Part shown: piece by piece, positions 11,386 through 23,300 of the stretch
Layout of the letters: each line of letters opens with the position of its first letter
Numbering within the stretch: position 1 is the first letter of the stretch
Origin: Seiridium cupressi
Lineage: Eukaryota > Ascomycota > Sordariomycetes > Amphisphaeriales > Sporocadaceae
Assembly (NCBI GenBank): GCA_036674765.1
Contig: JARVKI010000004.1
Coordinates: 496,001 to 560,000, forward strand
Direction of reading: 5' to 3'
Length of the DNA: 64,000 bases
Program-made: the position numbers and the translations under genes
Notes under the pieces: generated by a model
Seen by the model: the letters and a program-made list of their open reading frames with translations, nothing else
The model's database searches: none
What the model was told of the DNA's origin: nothing

Positions 11386-12588
11386 ATGGCTGCCGTCGCC
11401 GACAAGGCCCATTTCTTCCTCGAGCAATCGGTGCCCCAACTTCGCGAATTCGAATCGCTCTCCATCTTCAGCAAGCCTGAGATCACCTCCCTGGTGAAGA
11501 AGCGCTCCGATTTCGAACATCTCGTCCTATCGCCTGGTTCGCTACCAAAGGATTATGCCGCCTACATTCGCTGGGAACGATCCCTCGAGTCTCTTCGTGC
11601 AAAGCGTTGCAAGCGCCTTCAGATCCGGAAGTCGAGCTCACATGTTGGCGAGGGCAGGATATTTGGTCTGTATGAAAGAGCAGTACAAAGGCATCCCGGC
11701 GATGTGAACATGTGGAAGGAATACCTCAAATTCGCGGAGGAGGTCAAGGCGTCAAAGAGGTGGAGGAAGGTCATGAGTCGAGCCCTGAGAATGCACCCTA
11801 ACAAGCCGCAGCTCTGGGTAATTGCTGGACGAAGGGCCGCAAGCAACGGTGATATGCTTGGTGCAAGAGGCTTCTTCATGAGAGGAGCTCGGTTCTGCAC
11901 CAGAGATGCTACAGTCTGGCTCGAGTATGCCCGCTGCGAGATGGAATGGCTGGCGCGAATGGAAGCACGGAAAGGCAAGAAGGGTGGTGTCCAAAAAGCA
12001 GTCGCCGAACAGGCTGAGCATGGCGATGATGCAATCATGTTTGCCGACGAGGACAGTGATGAGGATGCGGATGAGAATGGACGATTGGTGCTTCCAGATC
12101 CGGATGCCAAGGGGACCAAGAAGGTTTTCGACGACGGCGCTGTACAGCAACTGGCGAACAATCCAGCCCTTGATGGTGCCATACCACTCGCCATTTACGA
12201 TATCTCGAGGAAGCAGCAGTTCTTCAACGCTGCTGTAGGAGGCAAGTTCTTTGACATTTTCACAGAGTTCTCGAATGTTTCGGCACAGCCAAGAATCATT
12301 CAACACGTCCTTGACAGCATGACCGAAGCCTATCCCAATGCGCCCGCCACCTGTAGCTGCCATATCCGCCAGCCTCTTGTTGGAATCGAAGGCAACTCAG
12401 CAGCATATCCCAAGGCTCTACGGGAAGCTCTTGCGAGGCTCAAAACTGCCTTGGAGACGACCTCGGACAAGTCGCAACTGGCCCAAAGAACTACTGCATG
12501 GATCGAGCCGATTTTGGCATCAGAGGATCTCGATCCTGCTATCCGTGCGGTATTGGAACATACAGTTCGGACTTTACCCCAACCTTGA
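11386..12588 (+). CDS. utp6: U3 snoRNP protein Utp6
   Basis: Intronless gene of 400 residues. Utp6 is a part of the small-subunit processome (UtpB complex) needed for 18S rRNA processing in the nucleolus. The N-terminus (about residues 1-85: KAHFFLEQSVPQLREFESLS, then IFSKPEITSLVKKRSDFEHL) is the Utp6 domain. HAT helical repeats follow (RAVQRHPGDVNMWKEYLKFA; LRMHPNKPQLWVIAGRRAAS; FCTRDATVWLEYARCEM). An acidic loop near residues 222-240 (FADEDSDEDADENG) precedes the C-terminal part. The length is typical. The start is the first ATG, in good context (TTTAAAATGGCTG). The gene is convergent with the EVE gene, with only 60 bp between the two stops. Confidence 0.93.
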   Translation: MAAVADKAHFFLEQSVPQLREFESLSIFSKPEITSLVKKRSDFEHLVLSPGSLPKDYAAYIRWERSLESLRAKRCKRLQIRKSSSHVGEGRIFGLYERAVQRHPGDVNMWKEYLKFAEEVKASKRWRKVMSRALRMHPNKPQLWVIAGRRAASNGDMLGARGFFMRGARFCTRDATVWLEYARCEMEWLARMEARKGKKGGVQKAVAEQAEHGDDAIMFADEDSDEDADENGRLVLPDPDAKGTKKVFDDGAVQQLANNPALDGAIPLAIYDISRKQQFFNAAVGGKFFDIFTEFSNVSAQPRIIQHVLDSMTEAYPNAPATCSCHIRQPLVGIEGNSAAYPKALREALARLKTALETTSDKSQLAQRTTAWIEPILASEDLDPAIRAVLEHTVRTLPQP

Positions 12589-12648
12589 GGTGGTCTGGCT
12601 GCAACTCGTGTATACAACTTTTACAAGGAACTGTTTATTATACACAAG

Positions 12649-13837
12649 CTAAGCTGTCTTACTCTCTCCGCCTCTCTCTTCGGCGACTTTCATGAGGTAT
12701 GACCATTCGTCTTGGCTGACACGGCTGACGCTGAGTCTACTCTGCTTCAGTAGCTGCATTTGCTCAAGTGGGGAGCCCATCTTGCCCATCTCTCTAAGCT
12801 CCTTCAAGCCAATAAGTTGTTTGAACTTGCTGCGGAACTCGACATGGACTACGCTCCATTTAGGATCAGACGGCTTGGAAGAAGCGTCATAGTAAGGCGC
12901 CTTGGGGTCATGTGCCGAGACTATAGGGCATCAGTATTGTCACGTCGTCAGGTCAGGGCCCCAACACGCCGATCATTTAAGCTCGGGTAAGGGTTTACTA
13001 AAACTTACGATCAGGGGTGTGCTCCTGGACTATCTCCATCGTTCCTACGATGCCAGGCTCCTTGCAGTTAGATTGGTAGAAGAAGGCAAGATCGCCCTTT
13101 TTCATGGCACGGAGGTTATTACGAGCGACGTAATTCCGTATACCTGTCATAGAATGAGAAACATACCCTCTACCCAATGCAATCACCCGACTTACCATCC
13201 CAAGGCTCTGGTTCGGTCTTCGAGGCTAGGTCGTCAATTGAGAATTTAACATCCACACCATTCTCAAATCGAGACTCAGGCTCTGCCTTCAATAGCCAAT
13301 AGGACTTTTCCGAGTTCGAGAAGCCGTTGATGCCATTCTTCGTATCTGAAGCCGTCTCGGCTGCTTTGGTTGGTTTGGAAGCAGTCTTGGGCTTGGCCTT
13401 TGACTTCGGCGCAGACTCCTTCTCGATAGTCAGTCGCTCGGTCTGACTAATGAGACTTGATGAAGAAGCGGGCGAGGAGCTCTATACCACCCGTATGAAC
13501 ATATGGAAAATTGTGTGACAATGTTTGAAGAATAAACTCGCCATGTGGATATTGCAATGAAACAAGACGAGAGAGAATTCATAGCCAGCCCGCGCAACAA
13601 GGATGGCAATGGACTCACCTGGGTTGCCATAACTTCGTCTTCATCTTCCTTGGCCTTTGGAGCAGTTCTCCGCGACTTAACAGGTTTCTTGGCATCAGCG
13701 ATGGGCTCCTCCTCGTCTGCTGCACGTTTCGTCGCGGTTTGTATTTGTGGAGCAGCCACCAGAGCGCCAGACTTGCGACGCGTCGAGCGACGAAGCTCCT
13801 GCTCGGGGACCTCTGCCGCTACTTTTCTCTTCGGCAT
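12649..13837 (-). CDS. EVE-domain protein (THYN1-like)
   Basis: Four exons (13837-13619, 13442-13196, 13143-13009, 12920-12649) encode 290 residues. The introns are 176, 52, 88 bp, all GT-AG. The first 110 residues are basic and low in complexity (PKRKVAAEVPEQELRRSTRR; KKPVKSRRTAPK), with likely nuclear-localisation signals. The EVE fold begins at SYWLLKAEPESR and continues through FSIDDLASK, EPWDGIRNYVARNNLRAMKK, GDLAFFYQSNCKEPGIVGTM and the spliced EHTPDLSAHDPKAPYYD to DPKWSVVHVEF. EVE proteins are PUA-like and bind modified bases in nucleic acid; the human relative is thymocyte nuclear protein 1. The intron phases fit the family throughout. The least certain junction is the acceptor of intron 1 (13443), where another AG lies five bases away. 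Confidence 0.88.
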
Positions 13838-14525
13838 TTTGGCTCTGTAGAAATTTAATAGAATGAGGAAGCTACAATTCCGTGATTGGGTATTCTTGAA
13901 GTGTGGCGGCAGCCTCGGGCTTGTGGAAAGTTGGCGTGACTAGGACAGCGACTGAAGCTGTGAAACTTTGGCACAACTCGTTGCGGATATCGTAATAACG
14001 GGGCTACGATGTTATCCGAACAAGCATTGATGAGATGCGCCGTCAGATTGACCACTTATTCGCCATACACGAACATGTCCCTCGCCCTCAAGCTTACAAT
14101 TTATGAGAAAATGACTATGTCGAAATTTCTATGCATTTAGATTCGGTCAAAGCTTAACATTAGTCCTGGTCCAACATGAATGCAGCCCATGGGTGACTTT
14201 TGTAACCACGAAACCTTGCACGACGCTCACGATCCTGTCTTGAGACTTTCATGTTATGCAATCTTTGTTCTTCCAGGATCATATTTAGCGACTCCTCCCC
14301 ATGTGTGACTATTTGAAGTTGATACAGGCCTCGCAAGGGGAGGGTGATTTTGCTTGTTCGTAAAGCGTAAGTCTAGGATCTCGATAATGCGAAAGAAAAA
14401 AAAAAAGCATATGCAATGTTGTTGCTGCTTGGCAGAAGAAGCTGATCATGGTTCGAGCGAGTCGCGGCGTTTAATATTGGACATTCCTGGTAAAAAAAAA
14501 AAAATAATTTAAAAAAGAAATTTAA

Positions 14526-14557
<32 letters not shown>

Positions 14558-17500
14558 GAAATAAAAAAAAACCTTTTGCCTCACTGTAATTTCAAGACTG
14601 AAAATTGAAGAAAACACATATTCGCAATTTCGTCTGCGTGATTAAAAGAGCAGCATCACAAGACTAAAACCTAAACGTTATTATTGGCTGTATATACCAG
14701 TATCAAAAGATGCAAATTCCAATACCTGTATACAAAGCGATCGCAGAATTAGTGCTGCCCTTTGGAAGTTCTCAGTATGTAGCTGACTACTTGATGACAC
14801 AGACACCGGCGATCCAAAAGCTTCAGAGCATTTCAGCTGTTGGAGCCCAGCCCCATCGATATCGAGCTCGACTTAGCTACGTATGTTTTGGAACCATTAC
14901 CTGAGGCCACCATGCCCAGAGTGAGCGAAATATCATCGTCGCGGCTCTATTCATCAATCAATTATGTCGCGCTTCAGCCATTTTGATTTCAGGTCCTCTA
15001 CGAAGAAACCACCATATGAGTCCTGTCTAATATGTTAGATTCGCAATATTCGAGGGCACCTCCTTTTCAACGTTCTCGGTCACCTTAATGAGACTTGGAC
15101 GAGTAATGGCGAAAGATTTCTGTTGTGTCCTACAGATTGGTGACTATGATCGAAAGTTTAAGCCCCAACTTGATTCCATCTCCGAAGATGTGCATATTTG
15201 TCAGGTTGGCTAAAGATCTGAAGAATCTTGCATGCATTATCAGCTTCGAGCTGATGATAGATAGTAGGCTACTAATGCGACAAAGCATGGTGGACATTAT
15301 AGGGGATATGTGATTTACGGACTCATTTTGTACTACAATCGGGTGGATATCAAGTAGATCTCGACACTTCACGTAACAGATAGTAAGGCTTAGTAGAAGC
15401 ACCCAAGAATAAGGTATGTGCATACTCGAATGAGAGTACTCGTGCATATGATGGCCCACTAGTTTCATTCCACTCATGCGTATTAACGCGAAGCATTGGG
15501 CTAGCCATCTTACCCTACCCAACGAACCTCTCAATCTCGTGCTAATATGGCAAAGTCACTTATCCGTTGTCGTGAGTGATATCTTCAAGCTTGGAGTGTA
15601 GCCTTGCATAACATGGCTGCTAGGGTTTTTCGCATTGAAATTATCAACCTGCCAGGTGGACTCGTAGTCAATTGATGATTGTACCCATGCAGTTTTAGGG
15701 GCCCACGGAACCGTTGCAGCGGATCTGCGTACATAAGCGATGAAACGTCTGTGAGGCTCTCTTTGCCTGAACGGGTAGCATCTTCGACGAAGATAACCAA
15801 CGGAATCCAACGAGCTCTGCGTAGCTACCAAGTGACCCGCTGCTCCCCAGACATTTCATGACAAAACAACTGACTGCATCAGGCAGTTCACGCTTCATCT
15901 AGTTGAGTTGCGCATCCGATGTGAATTGGATAATGTGCAGGGGAACCATGCATCTCAGCGGAGGCTAAATAGAGCTCGGGCGCCATTCCGTATCTAAACT
16001 CCACGGCTGCAAGGGTCAAGTCCGAGGGGTCAAAGACGGTGTGGCCGGGCGGTGTTTTCTTGAGATTCAGAGAGCAGAGATTCCGATTTGGCGGGAACGA
16101 CGGGTTGGCCACCGTTGGCGTCACGATTCAGCTCATACCAGCCTGGAGGGGAGCAGAGTTATGGATGATCAGCCAACTTTCAAAGTTCTCCAAACTAGTC
16201 AAGTGGCTGGAGAGAAGAGTGGAGAACGAGGTTGCTTTCTGTGATGCCATGTCAAGAAAACAAGCGGCTTGCCATATGCACGAGAGGGCCGAGGACACCC
16301 CTTTGTCGTGTCACGGTCTGCATGTGTCTCTAACTCGAGGAGGCACCTGTCAATCCGCGAAGGCATGTAAATGGGCTCAATTTTGGGCAGGCAGCTCTGC
16401 CGTCGATATAGTGATTTGCTAGCGATGATGTGAAACATAAAGTGGCTTGCTCAAAGATGTTGGACGACAGTATGCTTGAAGCGGACCACCTTGTGAAGTA
16501 CGATTAAGATGGTCGACCGACTTCTGCAAGGTCAACGTACTGGAATGTCATTGGGGCATTGTGTTAAGGCGCGCTACAGCACGGGGAAGGAAGTGATGGC
16601 ACCTGCTTTGTAGACGACAAAAGGGAGATCGCTATAAGATGCGGAAATTCAAACTGACACATCTGCATCCTCCGTGGGTATGTGCTGGCCAAACATTACA
16701 AGGGGGTTTCTGGTTTCATTAGCATTGTTTTGAGTCGAAATTGACGGACAGCATGGGATGCCATCGGGTCAGCTGGCGGCTCGGGCAGTGTTGTGCTGCT
16801 CTGGCTGATACTAGCAATCTTTCTCGTGGGCGCTTTGGAAGCTCTGCAGTCGTTGGCGGCGTAGGTACCTAGGTATGCTAGGTCGATCCACCTCTGTAGG
16901 GCCGAAGCATATTCAGGATAGCTGGAATCGGCGGCAGGAGATGGAGTGAGTGATGCAGTAGATGGATGGCTACATCTGCGACTGTAGGTTCTCTGGGCGC
17001 GGCGACCGGCAACAACCGCTTCCTCAAAGATGAGCAATCGGTAACTCAAGGCCATTGACATGGTCTGGGAACACAAGATGAATGGAGACACGAGGGAGCA
17101 CGAGCAGGGGTTGAGTGACGATGAAAATGCGGCGCCCTGCCGGAGCCTATCAGCGGGACATGGTGAAGAGACTCGACGGTTATGAAAGACCACAGATGAC
17201 AATGAAAACTCGGGTGGCGCAGATGATCACTTGGACTCCCTCCTGCCTAGTTCACTAGTTAGACGAGTAGACAGATCGAGGGTTTGCGGGAGAAAAGGTG
17301 ATGGGAAGTGAGATGGATCAAGCCCTTTTGTCATCCATCGAAATTCGGAAGGCACGCGCGACAGGGATCTGGGACAGAGGTTTGCATTTGCAGCTTGACA
17401 CACTCTTCGCACCGGGAAGGTGGCTCGACAGCGAACGAGGCCTCTCTCCCTCCCTCTCTTTTGTGACGCCGACGGTTGGTGATGGCATGAGCAATTTGTG

Positions 17501-20003
17501 CGGTACAGGCGTCTGTCGAACTCTGTTTCCCCATTGGCAATGGTGGATGAGCACAAAAACACAGAATGCACGTTTCGCCCAGCACATGCCCAAGATTATG
17601 GCAGATGGTCGCGCAAGCCTGGGAGAGTGAGGATCCCTGAGTGCGGAGAATTCTGGCTGCTAGTCTAGTGTCGTTCATCAAATTCATCAGTGCAGCCGTC
17701 TGGTGCTGGGCTGGCTTGCCGGATACTTCGATCCAAGTACCTCTTCCAGTCAATGTTAAAGCTTCCACCCCTTCCCCGTTCCTTGTGACCGTCTGTTCCT
17801 TTCCAACTCTTCTCCTTTCTGTTCCCCCCGTTCACGCCTCTCCCTTTCCCTTTCTTCGCCTCGAAGTTATGCTCTGTTGTTGCGCTGCTCTGCTGTCCGC
17901 ATCCCTCTGACTTATACCCAGCACATCTTGGACCCCCCCGCCCCCCAAAACGGCATTAGCGCTAACGTGCAAATGCTCTGCCCAGGACCATGGGCCTGGA
18001 GTGAGGCCAAGTACGGCGACGTTCAGGAATGAGACCGACGCGCGAAATCGAAGTGGCGCACAGAAAATCTGGACAGAGAATCTGGGAACCTCTCCGGCTC
18101 GCTTTCTTTTCCTGGAATTTTCTGCAGAGCTCAGTCGAGACATGACCGCCTGGCACCAATGTTGCGCAAAACGGCACTTACGGCGGCCAAAAGCGGACTC
18201 CCTGAGACGGATTGGACGAGAGCGCCCCGCCGCGCCGCGCAGAATCCCATCCCACATACAGATTAAGCTCTGCTAATACAACGCAAATTGTGGCCGATGC
18301 CTGTTGTTCGGAGTGGCAGGCATCCAAATGTTCATCAGGCACTTGGGCGAAATACGATAACTCTCGCACATAGCAGAAGCAAGCTGGCCCGGCCCAATTG
18401 GGCGCAGTGGGTAATGCCACCGACGACGATATTCCTGCTTGGCAGGGGGATGATTCGGGCGTTAGCACCATTCACACCCCCCGAGGGCAACGCTCGTGAT
18501 TGGCCGTGTCTGGGAATGTTTGAGTATGGATCGCCTGCTTCCTGATTATGCAAGTCGGCGATGCTGTCAGCAGAGCAGCCCTGCAGCTCATGTTTGGTGC
18601 CGCACCAGTCAAGTCAATCAGACCTGAACTGTCATGGTGCCCGGGTACCAAGGTCCGAGTTTCTTGGCCGACTTAACGAACCTGGTCGTCTGATGGGACA
18701 GTCGAACGGGATCTAAGCTATTCAAGTTTCTCTAGGCCGCTCGGAAAGCTCATGCATTTGCTGGTCGTGGTTTCAACCTATGTTCTTTTAAAGCGACATT
18801 CGTCTGCGCGCTCCGTCAACCATTTGGAGCCATATCGCAAGTCAAGATAATACACACTGCGGATCAGGCTATACATGGGCAGCTTCCCTCGCCGGTGAAG
18901 GGTATCTCTCGGATCCCTTCAGTGACTGGACCAGGTTCTCCGTGGCTGCTATGGAGCTGTCGTCGTCTACACTGATGTATTCAGCTATTGACGACATCGG
19001 GTAAGACGGCCGACTTGGATATGGCTGCATACTCGGACTTCCTTCGCCCGTTTTTACCAGCATACTTCGAAATATTCGCTACCTCCAGCTGAGCGGTGAC
19101 AGTCCTTCGTCCTCATAAGCATACTTGCTTACTGGCCCTGCTTTTGGGATCTGGTCAAGATGCTTAGCAGTAGGCACAGCAACTCCGATGAGCACCTGCA
19201 CACTTTATGGTCGCTCCATTCGAATACTAGGCCCCCGCCTGTCTTTCGCCAATTGGTGCATATCGACATTCGGTTTCTCGTTGTCGTGGGGAGCTGAACT
19301 TTTCTTCTACCATTTTCCTTCGTCTTTCTTTCAATGGGGTTAGCAGACTTGCAAGTGGAAGTACGGCTAGCATATGGTCCGTGCGTGATCTTTTGTTTTG
19401 CCTAGCGCAATCGCGCCTCGGGATGTCTGATCGCCCATCAGCTGCATGACAGCGAAGCCCGTTTGGCCTCGGAAACTTTGCGCTCACCCAGCAATCACAC
19501 GTCCTGCCGGCTATCAATTTCGCTTCTGAGCTGCACCTATCAAGGGCTAGTGTATTTCTGGACTAGCGTCCTCTGTCTGAGCATTTGAAATCACATTCGC
19601 TCCAAGTGCATCAAGATCACCCAAGCAAAACTCTCAGCGCGCGCCCGCACGTTAGGTAAGACCTGCTATTCTCATCAGTTGCGCTCCATTTTCCTGCCAC
19701 CCGGTCCCCTGGCCCGCCCGATATACTCAGAGATATCGACCAGAGGCTTGTCTCGTGACACGAACGCCGTTTTCCGGTGTTGGAGACCAATGCGCTGGGG
19801 TGTAATCGCTGGCCGTCGCCGACTCTAGCTTAACAACTGCTGCGGAGTGAGTTCACTTGCCCAGCCGGCGCGGGCGCTGCTAGCAAATTCTCCGCCCAGA
19901 TTGGCAGTAGAGACCACGGCGGGCAGAGAGAGCCAAAGCAGTCAGCAGGAGAGCATCCACGCACGCACCCTCTCGCCCAAGCTCCGTGGCTCCCCCCCGG
20001 GCC
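13838..20003. other. 6-kb region without a convincing gene
   Basis: Many short frames occur on both strands, but none shows a domain, a signal peptide or splice-supported continuity. The longest (16696-17202 minus; 17331-17768 minus) are Ser/Pro/Arg-rich, as expected of chance frames. The part nearest the right end is probably a long promoter and 5' leader for swi1, judged by its pyrimidine-rich patches near 17760-17860 and 19990-20130. A long non-coding RNA or a decayed mobile element cannot be excluded. Confidence 0.45.
14492..14571. repeat. A-rich low-complexity tract
   Basis: About 80 bases are almost all A with a few T and G, including one uninterrupted run of more than 20 A. It is simple sequence. 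It might mark the poly-A end of an old retroposed element, but no coding remnant was recognised beside it. Confidence 0.7.
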
Positions 20004-20132
20004 GGGGGGGGGGGGGGGGGGGGGGGGGAGCTCCCCCCCACGCCCTCCCTCTGCGCCCCTCCCCCCCCCCCCCCCCCCCCCCACCCCCCGGGGCTCCCCC
20101 CCCCCCCCCTTTCACCCCCCCCCCCCCCCCCC
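20004..20132. repeat. poly-G then poly-C homopolymer cluster upstream of swi1
   Basis: A run of 25 G (20004-20028) is followed by C runs of about 22 (20061-20082), 14 (20096-20109) and 18 (20115-20132). The G run with the following C runs could fold back as an inverted pair, and each strand has quadruplex potential. The cluster is about 250 bp before the swi1 start, so it probably lies in the promoter or 5' leader. The exact run lengths are the kind that sequencing gets wrong. Confidence 0.75.
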
Positions 20133-20380
20133 AGCGCCAGTTGCGTTTGGCCGACCCAGCCCCAACACCGAACCGACACTGCTACTCCTTCTTTCGCATC
20201 GGTCAGTCACCCCATCGACCCGCGACAGACGCGACGCTTGCATCGCGACGTGTCACTACCCATCAAATATTATATCATTTTTAATCTCAATGCATGTGCC
20301 GCTATTCATTTCCATTGCTGACGTCGCCTAACCTGCAGTCTGATGGGTGCTAACTCCCGTTCACCCAATCTGCATCAGCC

Positions 20381-23300
20381 ATGAGTTCTTGGATGAATGA
20401 GGCAGCTACTGTCCAGAACCACAATGGCAACAACCCGTTTCCGCATATGAATGATCCCAACAACACCCTTGGAGGAGGACCGACCATGATGGACCCGTCT
20501 GCCTTCATGGCCAACCAAGGCCAATTCAACCCTGCCGCCGCCCAGTTCGCCAATCCACAACAAATGGCGGCTGCAATGCAGAATGGCCAGATGCGCAATG
20601 CGTCGCCAGGCGGTTATCAGAACCCCGTCTACCAAACTAATTCAGTCGTCCCTTCCAAGAGACCTCGCCCGCGAGAAGACAGCATGGGCGCGTCCCCCAG
20701 ACAGAACCCGGGCATGCTCCCGACATCGCGCGCCGACACACCTCAGCAGTCGCAGTTTCCAGGCTTTCCGCAAAATGCGATGACACAGCAGCATCCCGCT
20801 CAGCCTCAACAATACCCGCACCTCCAGCCAAACGGATCGGCGAACGCGTCGCCGTCACCTGTCATGGCTGGAAACCAATTGCGACCTGGGAGCGTGCCTC
20901 AACGCGTCAACACAGCGTCTCCACATCCCTTCTCGCCAGCTTCGCAACATTTCGGGCCTCAAGCATCGCCTGTACCATCGGAACATGGCGGCACACCACA
21001 GCCAAACCCGTACATGCAAAGCCAAAACCAGAATTTCCCTCAAGGCTTCAATCCGAATTACACACCGTCGCCCTCCCCCGCCCGCCCCCCATCGACGCAA
21101 AACCCCATGGCGCCTCAGATGATGCCGCAACAAATGGGCCAGATGCCGCAGCAGATGCAACAATTACATCCCAGCCAGATGGCCCAGATGCAGCAGATGC
21201 AACAGCTTCAACAGCAGATGCAGCCAGCTGGGCGCGGCATGGATCCCGCGCAGCAGCAAAAAATGATGTATCAGATGCAGCTTCAGCGACAACTACAGCA
21301 GGGCAACATGTCCGGAAATATGGCAGGAAACATGGCCATGGCAGCACAAATGCAGGCTGCCCAAGCCCAGAACATGGCCGCAGGTCGCGGCATGATGGCT
21401 GCGAAACCGGGTATGCCCATGCCTAATGGTCAAATGGCTCCCGGCGGCATGAATCCCCAGCAGGCTCAAATGCCCAGAGGCACCAACCCAGACAGCTTCA
21501 TGAAAAACCTCACAACCTTTATGAGCGTTCAAAACCTCCCTTTAGATCCTAATCCCAGCATCGAAGGACGGCCGCTCCACCTGATGCAGCTATTTATGAT
21601 GGTCAGCAAGTTCGGCTTCTACCGCAATGTCACGCAGCGCAATATGTGGTCTCAGGTTGCACAGGCCGTCGGCTTTAACCCAGTGCAATATGCCGCCGCG
21701 CCAATGCAGATCAAAAACATATACGAGCGGAATTTACTCAAGTTCGAAGATGCTTGGAAGAAGCAGAAAAGTCAAGGCCAAGGCCAGGGCCAGCAAATGG
21801 GCAACGCTGGCGGTATGGCCGGTCAGCCTGGTCAGCCGACACCACAGAGAATGGGTCCGCAAGGACAAATGCCACAAGGTCAACAGCCCATGCAACCCGG
21901 CCAACAGCCACAGATGCAGCAGCCTCATGCGCAAACACCAGTCAAGCAAATGACACCTGGTATGCCGCAAGTGAACGGATTCTCGACGCCACAGCAAGCT
22001 CACATGTCCCAACAGCCGCCAAACATGGCGCAAGGACACATGAGGAACAGTCTTTCGAGGAGCGTCGAAGCGACCCCAGTCACAGGAGACTTCTCTATGC
22101 CATCACCATCCCCCGCCAAGGTCGGAAGCATGTCTATACAAATCCCTCCCGGACAAGCAGATCCTATGCAGGCCAATGGGGCTACAGCGTTACCGCCACC
22201 CGTCGCCTCCGATCCAGACGAGTACAAAGTGTGCTCACGTGAGATGAATGAAAATATCTATGGTGGATATGACATGAAATCCATTCGACAACTTGGCACC
22301 GAACTGGAGCAATGGCGCCCCGATATACCACCGGCCATGGAGCTCGGACTGATAGACATCCATGCCCTCACCAAGGGCTTGCAAAGCGGTATCCATGGCG
22401 AAATTCGACTGGCTTTGGATACTCTTGGCACCGTAACTCACGAGTCTGGACGAAACATGACTATGATGATCGATTTACGAGGGTGCGATGATTTGGTAGA
22501 ATCGCTGATCGACTGTGCCGAAGAGCAGGTTGATGTTCTTGCGGAAGGGACTAAACCTATATCGGACGAGATTGACCTTACATGTTACGAGGATGTCATT
22601 AGGCAATGCCGACATGAACAGCACACTCTGAGGAAAGTCTATGCGTTTGGCGAGGTGGACTATGAACTCGACCATGCAGCCGACCGTCTCATTGCTATCA
22701 CAACGATACTCCGGAACCTCTCCTTCCATGATGGGAACCTCGAACTTCTTGCGGACGAGGTCGTGATCAAATTCCTATGTAGCACGATCAGGTCGTTGGG
22801 CACACTCGAAACTCTTCTTCGATCACCAAGGAATACCCTGGATTTCATGAAGGACGTCGTGACCTTTTTGTCCAACATCGCCGGTGCCATAGAACTCCCC
22901 GGTAAAGAGCAGGCATTCTGCCTCTTGCAGTTTCTCCTGGCCTTTGCGCCTTCGCCGGCACCGACCACGACGGGCGACAAGATTTTGTTCCCACTCTACG
23001 AGCCCGCAGTGCATGTTTACCTACCCCATGCAATCGATTCACTCGCAAAGCTGTTTGCAAGAGATGAGCCGAACAGGACGCACTACAAAGCGATTTTCGC
23101 CATAGATGCTGCGTCGACGCCCTCATGTGAGCTACTGACTCGCACATTCGGCTTGGCTATCTGCCCTATTCCCGATCAGAACAAAGAGAGCCGGCCCGCC
23201 AATGTACCATCTTTCATCGAAACCCGCAAACCTCTGCTGATGCAAGGGCTGCTTGCTGCCGATATTATTGCCTCACTTGCGCCGGGGTACGAAAGTGGAG

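Noticed and set aside
16696..17202. 168-residue minus ORF
   Set aside because: Ser/Arg/Pro-rich chance-like frame with no domain or splice continuity.
19847..20284. 145-residue Pro/Gly-rich frame
   Set aside because: It is produced by reading through the poly-G and poly-C runs.
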